A program made the translations under genes and the position numbers. Source: VRUE01 sp963702705 (lineage in GTDB: Bacteria > Actinomycetota > Thermoleophilia > Solirubrobacterales > 70-9). Taken from it: a stretch of 64,000 nt of DNA. Location: assembly GCA_963702705.1 (NCBI GenBank), contig CAVPDR010000001.1, forward strand, positions 62,001-126,000. The letters run 5' to 3'. Of the stretch, positions 16,272 to 24,598 are shown one piece after another; the stretch's first letter is position 1, and each line of letters starts with the position of its first letter. The notes under the pieces were generated by a model. That model was not told the DNA's origin and searched no databases. It was given only the letters and a program-made list of their open reading frames with translations.

Positions 16272-16910
16272 ATGGTTGCAGCCCAGGGGGACAAAGTCAC
16301 GGTCGTCACACTCGGGCCCGAGGGAACATGCCACGAGCGGGCGGTGCGGCGCTACCTCGCCTTCCAGGGCGTAGACGAATATCGGATCGAGCTGATCGTC
16401 GATTTCTTCGTCGGCCTGGAGATGGTCCGCGAGCGGCCCAACACCTTCCTCGTCCAGTGCAGCGCCCATCCCAAGGTCCACGAGGTGACCGAGAGGTACT
16501 GGCGCGAGGTCTTCGTGGTCGACACCTTCATTTACCCGACCAAGCACCTGGTCCTGCTCAGCCGCCGTGAGGTCGAGCGGCCGCGCTCGCTCGGAATCGT
16601 GCCGGCGACCAAGGGCTACGTCGACCTCTCGCAGTGGGACGAAGTGACCGACGTCGTCTCCAAGCCGGTCGTCGGCGAGGGCCTGCTGCGCGGCGACTAC
16701 GATTCCGGCCTCACCCACATCGAGCACTTCGAGGAGCACGCCGATGAGCTGCGGCTCGACCTCGACATCGGCGAAATCGACACCACCTGGGTCGTCTACG
16801 GCCGCGAGAAGCGCTTCCAGGGCGAGCTGATCGGGATCCCGTCAGGCGAGCTGTTTGGCGAGGCGGCGCAGCGCCTTCCCGTTGGGGCGCTTGATGAAGG
16901 CGCGGGTTAG
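16272..16910 (+). CDS. Prephenate-dehydratase-like/BacA-type protein
   Basis: The product (212 aa) opens with VTVVTLGPEGTCHERAVRRYL, resembling the LGPxGTxSxxA start of the prephenate dehydratase fold and of BacA-type prephenate decarboxylases. VDFFVGLEMV and LVQCSAHPKV follow at plausible places. There is no ACT domain. Whether the active site is intact cannot be judged by eye, so both the family and any role in a bacilysin-like pathway are tentative. Its last 69 bp overlap the convergent SRPBCC gene, and the final ~20 residues look like antisense of that gene; a stop may have been lost. Confidence 0.55.
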   Translation: MVAAQGDKVTVVTLGPEGTCHERAVRRYLAFQGVDEYRIELIVDFFVGLEMVRERPNTFLVQCSAHPKVHEVTERYWREVFVVDTFIYPTKHLVLLSRREVERPRSLGIVPATKGYVDLSQWDEVTDVVSKPVVGEGLLRGDYDSGLTHIEHFEEHADELRLDLDIGEIDTTWVVYGREKRFQGELIGIPSGELFGEAAQRLPVGALDEGAG

Positions 16911-17282
16911 CGGCGGGCAGAGGCTTTCGGCACGGGCGGCCTGCAGCCAGGCGAACTCGAAGGAGACCTTCGTGCCGCCGTCGGCAAGCCGCTCGAGCGT
17001 GTAGGTGCCGCGCGTGCGGCGCTTGCCCTTGAGGCCGACCGCTTCCTCGACGATCCGGCCGGGGGGCTCGGCCTCGACGATCTCGAAGTCGGTCCAGTCC
17101 TGCGACATCGGCGCGTTCGTCTTCGCCTCGGCCTTCGCCCCGACCCCACTGCTCGGGCCGGAGAACTTCCAGTCGGTCAGCAAGTGGTCGAGAAACGTCT
17201 CGTGGTTGGCGAGCACGATCAGGAAGTCGTAAACCTCCTCGGCGGGCTGCGGAACCTCGACCGAAACGGTGACGGGCTTCAC
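16842..17282 (-). CDS. SRPBCC (START/polyketide-cyclase fold) protein
   Basis: The product is 146 aa. MKPVTVSVEVPQPAEEVYDFLIVLANHETFLDHLLTDWKFSGP is the standard SRPBCC start (beta strand, helix with a Trp/Phe-rich turn). VEAEPPGRIVEEAVG and RGTYTLERLADGGTKVSFEFAW form the later strands, and FIKRPNGKALRRLAKQLA the long C-terminal helix. Members bind hydrophobic ligands in a helix-grip fold; no ligand can be assigned. It is divergent from the ABC exporter operon and overlaps the previous gene tail-to-tail. Confidence 0.83.
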   Translation of the reverse strand: MKPVTVSVEVPQPAEEVYDFLIVLANHETFLDHLLTDWKFSGPSSGVGAKAEAKTNAPMSQDWTDFEIVEAEPPGRIVEEAVGLKGKRRTRGTYTLERLADGGTKVSFEFAWLQAARAESLCPPLTRAFIKRPNGKALRRLAKQLA

Positions 17283-17320
17283 AGACCCGATCCTATGGAT
17301 CGCTAGCCTGCGGAGCGGCG

Positions 17321-18328
17321 ATGGCGACCGAGAGGCAAGAGGGGATCGAAGTCGAGGGGCTCGTACGCGAGTTCAAGAACGGTCCGCGCGCCGTCGACGG
17401 CATCGACCTCGGCGTCGAGGCGGGCGAGATCTACGGCTTCCTCGGCCCCAACGGCGCCGGCAAGTCGACCACGGTGCTGATGCTGACCACGCTGCTGCCG
17501 CCGACCGCCGGCACGGCGCGGGTGGCCGGCTTCGACATCGTCAAGCAGGGGCCACGGGTCCGCTCCTCGATCGGCGCGGCGCTGCAGGAGGCCGCACTCG
17601 ACCCACTACTGACCGGCCGTGAGCACATGCGGCTGCAGACCGCGCTGCACGGCCTGCCCAAGGCCGAACGGGCCGAGCGCGGCCAGGAGCTGCTGGAGCG
17701 GGTCGGGCTCTCGCGAGCGGCCGACCGCAAAGTCGGCGGCTACTCGGGCGGGATGAAGCGCCGGCTCGACCTGGCGCTGGCGCTCGCCCACGGCCCCAGC
17801 ATCCTCTTCCTCGACGAGCCGACCACCGGGCTCGACATCCAGAGCCGCACCGCGCTCTGGGACGAGGTGGCGCGGCTCGCCGCCGAGGAGGGAGTGACGG
17901 TCTTCCTCACCACCCAGTACCTCGAGGAGGCCGACGCGCTCGCCGCTCGGGTCGGGATCATCGACCACGGCAAGATCGTCGCCGAGGGCACGCCGGCCGC
18001 GCTCAAGGCCGAGATCGGCCGGCCGACCGTCGAAGCGGCGCCGCGCGACCCCGGCGAGCTCGAGCGACTGGCCGCGGTGCTGGAGCGCTTCGGCGAGCGG
18101 GCCGGCTCGAAACCGCGGGGAGCGGCGGCGCGGCTTGAGGGCGGCGAGGCGCAGCTCGCCGAGGTGGTCCGGGCGCTTGACGCCGAGGGCATCGCGATCG
18201 AGCAGCTGCAGCTGCACGCGCCCTCGCTCGACGACGTCTTCCTCGCCAAGACCGGCCGCTCGCTTGAGGGCGCCGAGGACGAGGTCGACGATGCCGCCGC
18301 CGAGGAGCAGGCGGTGGGCGCCGCGTGA
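17321..18328 (+). CDS. ABC transporter ATP-binding protein, DrrA family
   Basis: The product is 335 aa. Walker A is GPNGAGKST (about residues 43-51), the signature is YSGGMKRRLDLALAL (about 142-156) and Walker B is ILFLDEPTTGLD (about 163-174). A C-terminal domain (RPTVEAAPRDPGELERLAAVLERF ... LDDVFLAKTGRSLEG) is that of the daunorubicin-resistance DrrA/NatA subfamily. It energises export by the two permeases encoded directly downstream with 4-bp overlaps. The likely substrate is a drug or lipid-like compound. Confidence 0.95.
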   Translation: MATERQEGIEVEGLVREFKNGPRAVDGIDLGVEAGEIYGFLGPNGAGKSTTVLMLTTLLPPTAGTARVAGFDIVKQGPRVRSSIGAALQEAALDPLLTGREHMRLQTALHGLPKAERAERGQELLERVGLSRAADRKVGGYSGGMKRRLDLALALAHGPSILFLDEPTTGLDIQSRTALWDEVARLAAEEGVTVFLTTQYLEEADALAARVGIIDHGKIVAEGTPAALKAEIGRPTVEAAPRDPGELERLAAVLERFGERAGSKPRGAAARLEGGEAQLAEVVRALDAEGIAIEQLQLHAPSLDDVFLAKTGRSLEGAEDEVDDAAAEEQAVGAA

Positions 18329-19104
18329 GCGGCGGCCTGCGCACCCAGGTCGGGCAGCTCGCCCGCCGCTCGGTCCTGCGCACGATGCGCCAGCCGGCGC
18401 AGATCGTCCCCGCCCTGGTCTTCCCGCTCTTCCTGCTCGCGGTCAACTCCGGCGGGCTGAAAGACGCGAGCAGCCTGCCCGGCTTCCCGACCGACTCCTA
18501 CCTCACCTTCGCCCTCGCCGTGCCCTTCATACAGGGGGCGTTGTTCTCGGTGATGAACACCGGCACCGACCTCGCCCGCGACATCGAGACCGGCTTCCTC
18601 AACCGCTTGGCGCTGACGCCGCTGCGCGGCGCGGCGCTGCTCAGCGGCCTGCTCGCCGGCGCGGTCGTGCTCGGGCTCGTGCAGGCGGTGACCTATCTCA
18701 GCGTCGGCCTGATCGCCGGGGCCGAACTGACGACCGGCTTCGCCGGCGCCCTGACGATCGTCGCGCTCTCGGTCTCGATCACCGTCGCCTTCGGCTCGAT
18801 CGGCCTCTTCGCCGCCCTGCGCACCGGCTCCGGCGAGGCCGTGCAGAGCCTCTTCCCGGTCTTCTTCGTCTTCCTCTTCATCTCGGCGATGGCGCTGCCG
18901 CTCAACCTGCTGCAGACCGACTGGTTCCACACCGTCGCCTCCATCAACCCGGTCACCTACCTGCTCGAGGCCTTCCGCTCGCTGCTCTTCGAAGGCTGGG
19001 AGATCGGCACGCTGGCGCTGGGATTCGGGATCGCCGCGGTCCTGCTCGGGGTCGGCATGCTCGCCGCCAGCGGTGCCCTGAAGACACGGCTGGTGCGGAC
19101 GTGA
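18325..19104 (+). CDS. ABC-2 type permease (DrrB-like), subunit 1
   Basis: The GTG start overlaps the ATPase stop (GTGA). The product (259 aa) has six hydrophobic segments, beginning with RQPAQIVPALVFPLFLLAVNSGGL and including LTFALAVPFIQGALFSVMNTG. DIETGFLNRLALTPLRGAALLSGLLAG is the cytoplasmic loop motif of ABC-2 permeases, and LLQTDWFHTVASINPVTYLLEAFRSLL near the end is also diagnostic. It should form a heterodimeric channel with the next gene product. Confidence 0.93.
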   Translation: MSGGLRTQVGQLARRSVLRTMRQPAQIVPALVFPLFLLAVNSGGLKDASSLPGFPTDSYLTFALAVPFIQGALFSVMNTGTDLARDIETGFLNRLALTPLRGAALLSGLLAGAVVLGLVQAVTYLSVGLIAGAELTTGFAGALTIVALSVSITVAFGSIGLFAALRTGSGEAVQSLFPVFFVFLFISAMALPLNLLQTDWFHTVASINPVTYLLEAFRSLLFEGWEIGTLALGFGIAAVLLGVGMLAASGALKTRLVRT

Positions 19105-19901
19105 GCGCGGCCGGCGAGGGCCGCCGCGAGCCGGCCGGCTTCAGCACGGTCGCCCGCGCGGTCGCCTGGCGCAGCATCCACAACTTCCTCGCCAACCCGG
19201 CCTTCCTCGCGCCGGCGATCGTCTTCCCGCTCTTCTTCTTCATCGCCTTCGCCGGCGGCCTCTCGGCGATCGGCAACGTGCCGGGCTTCGACTTCCCCAG
19301 CGGCTACACCGCCTTCCAGTTCGTCTTCGTCCTGCTCCAGTCGGCGGCCTTCGGCGGCGTCTTCACCGGCTTCGGCATTGCCCGCGACTTCGAGATCGGC
19401 TTCGCCAACCGCTACCTGCTCGCCGCCGCGAACCGCAACGGCATCGTCGCCGGCTACGCAATAGCCGCCCTGACGCGGGCGCTGATCACCTGGACCGTGC
19501 TGACCACGATCGCCCTGATCGCCGGCATGAACGTCGCCGGCAGCCCGGGTGAACTCATCGGCCTCTACAGCCTCGCCGTGCTGACCAACCTGACCGCGAC
19601 GATGTGGGCGGCCGGCGTGGCGATGCGGGTGCGCTCGATCCAGGGCGGACCGCTGATGCAGTTCCCGGTCTTCCTGATCCTCTTCCTCGCCCCTGTCTAC
19701 GTGCCGCTCGGCCTGCTCAGCGGCTGGATCCACGCGGTCGCCTCGGTCAACCCGGTCACCGCGCTGCTGGAGGCGGGCCGCGGCTTCATCTCCGGCGAAC
19801 CGGTCGTCGTCGCGCTTGCCTTCGCCTTCGCCGTGACCCTGCCGGTCCTCTTCGCCCTCTGGGCCCGCGGCGGCCTGCGCCGCGCCGAAACCGCCGGCTG
19901 A
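19101..19901 (+). CDS. ABC-2 type permease (DrrB-like), subunit 2
   Basis: This starts at GTG 19101, overlapping the previous stop by 4 bp. The product (266 aa) is paralogous to subunit 1, with matching landmarks: NPAFLAPAIVFPLFFFIAFAGGL, GIARDFEIGFANRYLLAAANRNGIVAGY and GWIHAVASVNPVTALLEAGRGF. Six membrane segments are expected. Two non-identical permeases plus one ATPase is a common DrrAB variant. No dedicated regulator is adjacent. Confidence 0.93.
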   Translation: MSAAGEGRREPAGFSTVARAVAWRSIHNFLANPAFLAPAIVFPLFFFIAFAGGLSAIGNVPGFDFPSGYTAFQFVFVLLQSAAFGGVFTGFGIARDFEIGFANRYLLAAANRNGIVAGYAIAALTRALITWTVLTTIALIAGMNVAGSPGELIGLYSLAVLTNLTATMWAAGVAMRVRSIQGGPLMQFPVFLILFLAPVYVPLGLLSGWIHAVASVNPVTALLEAGRGFISGEPVVVALAFAFAVTLPVLFALWARGGLRRAETAG

Positions 19902-19959
19902 CCATCGAGTCCGTCTCGGCCCGCGATATACACGGTTGAAACGGACCCACGGGCGGCTC

Positions 19960-20916
19960 CTAGTAAGCGGTGTTGCGGCAGCGCGGGCGGGGGACCGCCT
20001 TGTAGCGCGGCTCGCCGCCGCGGCTCCAGAGCGCCCCGTCGATCTGGGCGGGAGAGAGCGGTGAGGCCGCCGTCAGTAGCTCGACCGCGTGGACGGCGCA
20101 GGCGCGCAACTCCACCTCCTCGGCCGAGCCGTGTTCGAGCAGCTCACCAGCTTCGATCCTCGCCTCCAGCCGCGAGTCGAGCAACAGGACGCCGTCGAGA
20201 CGCAGCACGTGCGGGACGAGGTTGTCGGCGAAGGCGGTGAGGCGATCCTCTTCGCCGAGCTCGGCGACACCCATCCGGTTCAGGTCGGCGGCGGCGATCT
20301 GGGCGCGCTTGAAGAACGGCACCGGCTCGCCGTCGTAGGTGGAGACGTCGGCGAAGGCGTCCCACCCCGCCAGCAGGTCGGCCAGCGAGGGCGCCGACCC
20401 GCCGGCCCCCTCGAGCACCGCCTCGAAGCGGCCGCCGTGATCGGCGCCGACGCGGGCGCCGACGTCGCGCAATGCGGCCGCGTAGTGCTCCATCAACTCC
20501 AGCGCCGGGTCCTGGCCGGTAACGGCGGCCAGATCCGCCGCGGTCAGCCCGGTCAGCTGCTCGGCCGTCCAGGCTCCCGCGGCGCGGAAACGTTCGGTCA
20601 ACCCGGCCGCGATCGTGAAGTAGCCGCTGCGCCCGGGACGCTTGCGGATCTGGGGCCACCAGCCCGAGCCGAAGTTGATCGCGTCGAGGCAGACGACGAA
20701 GGCGATGCGGGTCTCGCGGTCGCCCTCGACGAGCTCCGTTTCGGGATCGGGCGGCGGCGGTGCGACGAGCGCAGGCAAGCCGGCGGCGTAGGCCTCGATC
20801 GCTGCCGTCTCGATCGACACCGAGCGGGCGAGCGCGGCGACGCGGGCGCAGGCGGGGCGCACCCGCTCGCAAACGTTCTCTGGGACCGCCCGCTGCATCA
20901 AGGGACAGATTCTCAT
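19960..20916 (-). CDS. Queuosine salvage family protein (DUF2419, Qng1-like)
   Basis: The product (318 aa) matches the queuosine-salvage family throughout. AFVVCLDAINFGSGWWPQIRKRPGRSGYFTIAAGL has the INFGSGWWP core, SLADLLAGWDAFADVSTYDGEPVPFFKRAQIAAADLN the middle signature, and VELRACAVHAVELL plus ALWSRGGEPRYKAVPRPRCRNTAY the conserved end. Characterised members hydrolyse queuosine 5'-phosphate or nucleoside to free queuine for reuse in tRNA. It is divergent from uppP with a 37 bp gap. No tRNA-guanine transglycosylase gene is in the window. Confidence 0.88.
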   Translation of the reverse strand: MRICPLMQRAVPENVCERVRPACARVAALARSVSIETAAIEAYAAGLPALVAPPPPDPETELVEGDRETRIAFVVCLDAINFGSGWWPQIRKRPGRSGYFTIAAGLTERFRAAGAWTAEQLTGLTAADLAAVTGQDPALELMEHYAAALRDVGARVGADHGGRFEAVLEGAGGSAPSLADLLAGWDAFADVSTYDGEPVPFFKRAQIAAADLNRMGVAELGEEDRLTAFADNLVPHVLRLDGVLLLDSRLEARIEAGELLEHGSAEEVELRACAVHAVELLTAASPLSPAQIDGALWSRGGEPRYKAVPRPRCRNTAY

Positions 20917-20953
20917 CTTCCCTTTAGGGGGGCGCCACTAGGGTGACGCGACG

Positions 20954-21820
20954 ATGGAACCGATCTCCTACCTGCAGGCCCTCGTCCTCGGCGCCCTGCA
21001 GGGCATCGCCGAGCCGTTCCCGATCTCCAGCCTCGGCCACGCGGTGGTCTTCCCCCGCCTCTTCGGCTGGGACATCCACCAGAACGACGAATACTTCCTC
21101 GCCTTCCTCGTCGCCACCCACTGCGCCACCGCGATCGTCCTCTTCGGCTTCTTCTTCGAGGACTGGATGCGGATCTTCCGCGGCCTCGGCCGCTCGCTGC
21201 GCGACCGTCGCATCGACGCCGGGGACAGCGACGCCCGGCTCGGTTGGGTGATCGTCATCGGCACGGTCCCGGCCGCGATCCTCGGCCTCGCGCTCGAGCA
21301 CACGCTGCGCGACCTCTTCGCCTCGGCCCAGTCGGCCGCCGCCTTCCTGATCGTCAACGGCGTTCTCCTGCTCGCCTTCGAGAGCCTGCGCCGCCGGCCC
21401 CCTCGCCGCGACGATTACATCGGCGACTCGGACCCGCGGATCGCCAAGATGAGCTTCAGGCAGGCGCTGGCGATCGGTGCCGCGCAGGCGGGCGCCCTGA
21501 TCCCGGGGATATCGCGCTCGGGAATCACGATGGGCGGCGGCCTGATCACCGGTCTCTCCAACGAGGACGCGGCGCGCTACTCCTTCCTGCTGGCGACACC
21601 GATCATCGCCGCCGCCGGCTTCCTCAAGCTGCCCGACCTGCTCGGCTCCGCCGGCGATGGCGTCCGCGGCCAGGCACTGGTCGGCGCGATCGCCGCCGCC
21701 TTCACCACCTACGTCGCGGTCAAGTTCCTGCTCAAGTTCTTCGAGACCAACCGGCTGACGCCGTTCGGCATCTACTGCATCGTCATGGGCACGTTCTGCA
21801 CCCTGGTCTTCGCGTTTTAG
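20954..21820 (+). CDS. uppP: Undecaprenyl-diphosphate phosphatase
   Basis: The product (288 aa) is an integral membrane protein of normal UppP/BacA length. Conserved site 1 is QGIAEPFPISSLGHAVVF (canonical QGxTExxPxSSxGH, here with an extra Pro), and site 2 is PGISRSGITMGGGLITGLS. Several membrane helices follow. It recycles undecaprenyl pyrophosphate to the monophosphate carrier for cell-wall and surface-glycan synthesis, and so supports the polysaccharide locus at 53-64 kb. A hairpin repeat begins 13 bp after its stop. Confidence 0.95.
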   Translation: MEPISYLQALVLGALQGIAEPFPISSLGHAVVFPRLFGWDIHQNDEYFLAFLVATHCATAIVLFGFFFEDWMRIFRGLGRSLRDRRIDAGDSDARLGWVIVIGTVPAAILGLALEHTLRDLFASAQSAAAFLIVNGVLLLAFESLRRRPPRRDDYIGDSDPRIAKMSFRQALAIGAAQAGALIPGISRSGITMGGGLITGLSNEDAARYSFLLATPIIAAAGFLKLPDLLGSAGDGVRGQALVGAIAAAFTTYVAVKFLLKFFETNRLTPFGIYCIVMGTFCTLVFAF

Positions 21821-22811
21821 CCACAGCGCCGCCGAACTGCATCAAATTCTCTATCTGGCAGATTGGAAATTTGATGCAGTTCGCTGGAGCCTGGGTCAGC
21901 GGCTGGCCCAGCGGGCGGAGACGGCGGGGCGAGCGGCGGCGGGGCTTTGCACGGCGCCTGTGGCGAGAAGTGGCTGCGGCGACGTCGGTCGCGCTCGATG
22001 ACCCTGGGATCGCGACGCCTTCGGCCTCGGTGCCGATCCCGGTCAGGGTCACCTGTCCTCCCCCTTCGGAGTCGCCGAAGAGGCCCAGGCGGGCCGTCTT
22101 CACCCCGGTGCTGAGCGGGCGGAAGTTGACCAGCAGGGTGCAGCTCGCTTCCGGGCTGAGCTGAAACCCGGTGCAGTTCTCGTCGAGCAGGTGGAAGCTG
22201 CCCACGGCGCCGCCGGCGACGATCGCGATGAAGGCGCCGCCGGGGTAGTTGCCGCTGTTGGTGACTTCAATCGCCCGGGTCACGCCGGGCGAGCCGACGG
22301 CCGCGGCGCCGAAGTTGGTCGGGTCGACAAGCGGGGCGATGATCGCGCGGCCGCCTTCGCCGCTGAGGCCGGCGCTGAAGCTGGTGCCGCCTTCGGAGCC
22401 CGCCCGCAGCTGGGCCGAGTACTCGATCGCGTCGCCGGGGCCGAAGTTGACCTGGACCGTGCAGGATTCGCCCGGGTTGAGGTTCGCCCCGTAGCAGTTG
22501 CTCTGGCCGATCCAGAAGGCGCCCGAGCCGGGGCCGGAGATGTCCAGCGAGTAGATCGGCGCGACGGCGAGGCCATTGTTGCGCAGCTGCAGGTAGGCCT
22601 GGTTGGCGTTGTTGTTGACCTGACGCAGGCCGAAGTCGTAGCTGCCCGGTTCGAAGGCGAGCTGGGGCAGGGCCGGTTCTTCGACCGGTGGTTCTTCGAG
22701 CGGGGCCGCCACGCTTGCGGCGGGGAGCGCAAGCATCGCCGCGCAAAGCGTCAGAAGGGCGATCGCGGAGGCCATTCCCGCGCGGGCTGGCTTGCGTCGG
22801 AGTGAGATCAT
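21783..22811 (-). CDS. Secreted choice-of-anchor D-type protein
   Basis: The product (342 aa) has a signal peptide (MASAIALLTLCAAMLALPAASVAA) and two ~100-residue ASH/choice-of-anchor-D beta domains. Each contains FGLRQVNNNANQAYLQLRNNG or FGAAAVGSPGVTRAIEVTNSG, followed by CxxxxLxPGESCTVQVNFxP, where paired Cys probably form disulfides. After residue ~275 it becomes basic and low-complexity (RHRRRAKPRRRSPRRLRPL). The last ~35 residues are encoded by hairpin repeat A and by antisense of the uppP end, so the natural stop was probably displaced. It is likely an exported, wall-associated protein. Confidence 0.8.
   Translation of the reverse strand: MISLRRKPARAGMASAIALLTLCAAMLALPAASVAAPLEEPPVEEPALPQLAFEPGSYDFGLRQVNNNANQAYLQLRNNGLAVAPIYSLDISGPGSGAFWIGQSNCYGANLNPGESCTVQVNFGPGDAIEYSAQLRAGSEGGTSFSAGLSGEGGRAIIAPLVDPTNFGAAAVGSPGVTRAIEVTNSGNYPGGAFIAIVAGGAVGSFHLLDENCTGFQLSPEASCTLLVNFRPLSTGVKTARLGLFGDSEGGGQVTLTGIGTEAEGVAIPGSSSATDVAAATSRHRRRAKPRRRSPRRLRPLGQPLTQAPANCIKFPICQIENLMQFGGAVAKTRRPGCRTCP
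21833..21883. repeat. Hairpin repeat, copy A
   Basis: CGAACTGCATCAAATT (21833-21848) and AATTTGATGCAGTTCG (21868-21883) form a perfect 16-bp stem around a 19-nt loop. A near-identical unit lies at 54352-54402. The similarity extends past the left arm (TCTCTATCT here, TCTCCATCT there), so this is a repeat family and not a chance hairpin. It follows the uppP stop and may act as a terminator, though no T-tract follows. The opposing choice-of-anchor frame reads straight through it. Confidence 0.75.
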
Positions 22812-22877
22812 GGACGCTTCATCGACAGCGGCGCTCGTCCAGGTGACGATGCGAGAAACCTTTCAACGGGAGACGAG

Positions 22878-23720
22878 ATGGGGACGATCACGCAGCGCGA
22901 GTCGGAGCAGATCGAGCGGGCCAACGCCACCGGGCGGACGCCGGTGGTCTTCATCCACGGCCTCTGGCTGCTGCCGAGCAGCTGGGATCGCTGGGCGGGC
23001 GTCTTCGAGCAGGCTGGCTACGCGCCGCTGGCGCCGGGCTGGCCCGACGACCCCGAGACGGTCGAGCAGGCGCGAGCCAATCCCGAGGTCCTCGCCGGCA
23101 AGGGCGTCGTCCAGGTTGCCGACCACTTCGCCGAGGCGATCGGTGCACTGGAGCGCAAGCCGGCTGTCATCGGCCACTCCTTCGGCGGCCTGATCGCCCA
23201 GATCCTCGCCGGCCGCGGCCTCTCGGCAGCGACCGTCGCGGTTGACCCGGCCCCGTTCAAAGGTGTGCTGCCGCTGCCGCTGGCGGCGATCCGCACGACG
23301 CTGCCGGTGCTGGGCAACCCCGCCAACCGCGGCCGCGCCGTCACCCTCAGCTTCGAGCAGTTCCGCTACGGCTGGGCCAACGCGGTGGGCGAGGAGGAGG
23401 CGAGGCGGCTCTACGAGGAGTTCCACGTCGCCGCGCCGGGCAGGCCGATCTTCCAGGCCGCATTCGCCAACCTCAACCCCGGCGCCGAGACCAAGGCCGA
23501 CACCAAGAATCCCGAGCGCGGTCCGCTGCTGATCACCACCGGGGAGAGCGACCACGCGGTGCCGCCGGCGATGAGCAGGGCCGCATACAAGAAGCAGCGC
23601 CGCAACCCCGGGGTCACCGAGCACGCCGAAATTGCCGGTCGCGACCACGCGCTGACGATCGACGACAAATGGCGCGAGGTCGCCGAGACCGCACTTGCCT
23701 TCATCAAGCGCTTCGCCTGA
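22878..23720 (+). CDS. Alpha/beta hydrolase
   Basis: The product is 280 aa. TPVVFIHGLWLLPSSWDRW is the oxyanion-hole HG region, AVIGHSFGGLIAQILAGRG (about residues 95-113) has the GxSxGG nucleophile elbow with the serine, GESDHAVPP carries the acid, and GRDHALTID the catalytic His. The cap region is short. The substrate is unknown. The ribosome site AACGGGAGACGAG precedes the ATG. The next gene, another hydrolase, starts 12 bp later, so they form an operon. Confidence 0.9.
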   Translation: MGTITQRESEQIERANATGRTPVVFIHGLWLLPSSWDRWAGVFEQAGYAPLAPGWPDDPETVEQARANPEVLAGKGVVQVADHFAEAIGALERKPAVIGHSFGGLIAQILAGRGLSAATVAVDPAPFKGVLPLPLAAIRTTLPVLGNPANRGRAVTLSFEQFRYGWANAVGEEEARRLYEEFHVAAPGRPIFQAAFANLNPGAETKADTKNPERGPLLITTGESDHAVPPAMSRAAYKKQRRNPGVTEHAEIAGRDHALTIDDKWREVAETALAFIKRFA

Positions 23721-23731
23721 GGCCCAGGACG

Positions 23732-24598
23732 ATGCCTCTGAGCGAGCGGGTCCGCGAGTGGAAGCAGCGCGGCGAGAGCACCGGGTTCCGCGGCCACGAG
23801 ATCCACGTCTTTCGCCGGCAGGGCCCGGGGCCGCTGTTGCTGCTCCTGCACGGCTTTCCCTCCAGTTCATACGACTGGCGGCTGCTGCTGAGGGAGGAAC
23901 CGGAGCGCAACGTGCTCGCCTTCGACTTCCTCGGTTTCGGCCTCTCGGCGAAGCCGCCACACCACGACTACAGCCTCTTCTGGCAGGCGGACCTGACCGA
24001 AGAGCTGGTCCACCGCTACGGCGGCGGGCGCCCCGTCTTCGTACTGGCGCACGACATGGGCACCTCGGTCGCCAACGAGCTGATGGCGCGGGACCTGAAC
24101 GGCAACCTGGAGATGGAGATGGCCGGGATCCTGCTCTTCAACGGCAGCATGGTGCTCGAACGGGCCAGCCCGACGCCGGCGCAGAAGGCGCTGCGCAGCC
24201 GCGTCGGCCCGCTCGTCTCCCGCCTCTCCAGCGAGCGCCTTTTCCGCCACCAGTTCGGCTCCGTCTTCTCGGCCGCGCACCCGCTGACCGACCGCGAGGG
24301 GATCGACCAGTGGTCGCTGATCCGCTACAACGGCGGCCGCGTCCTCGGCCACCGGCTGATCTCCTACATGGACCAGCGCGAAGAACACGCCGAGCGCTGG
24401 TACGGTGCGATCCGCGACTGGCCCGGCGAGCTCAGCCTCGCCTGGGGCCTGCAGGACCCGGTGGCGACGACGGACGTGCTCGCGGCGCTGCGCGAGCTAC
24501 GTCCGTCGGTCCCCGTCACCGAGCTACCCGAGCTGGCCCACTATCCCCAGCTCGAAGACCCGCGCCAGCTGGCGCACGTACTGCGCGGAGTCATTTAG
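23732..24598 (+). CDS. Alpha/beta hydrolase, epoxide-hydrolase/haloalkane-dehalogenase type
   Basis: The product is 288 aa. GPLLLLLHGFPSSSYDWRLLL contains the HGFP motif. RPVFVLAHDMGTSVANELMAR has DMG at the nucleophile elbow, with Asp and not Ser as nucleophile, the mark of epoxide hydrolases and dehalogenases. The C-terminal LPELAHYPQLEDP supplies the His, and a cap domain lies between (about residues 125-215). It overlaps the convergent SGNH hydrolase by 8 bp. Confidence 0.9.
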   Translation: MPLSERVREWKQRGESTGFRGHEIHVFRRQGPGPLLLLLHGFPSSSYDWRLLLREEPERNVLAFDFLGFGLSAKPPHHDYSLFWQADLTEELVHRYGGGRPVFVLAHDMGTSVANELMARDLNGNLEMEMAGILLFNGSMVLERASPTPAQKALRSRVGPLVSRLSSERLFRHQFGSVFSAAHPLTDREGIDQWSLIRYNGGRVLGHRLISYMDQREEHAERWYGAIRDWPGELSLAWGLQDPVATTDVLAALRELRPSVPVTELPELAHYPQLEDPRQLAHVLRGVI

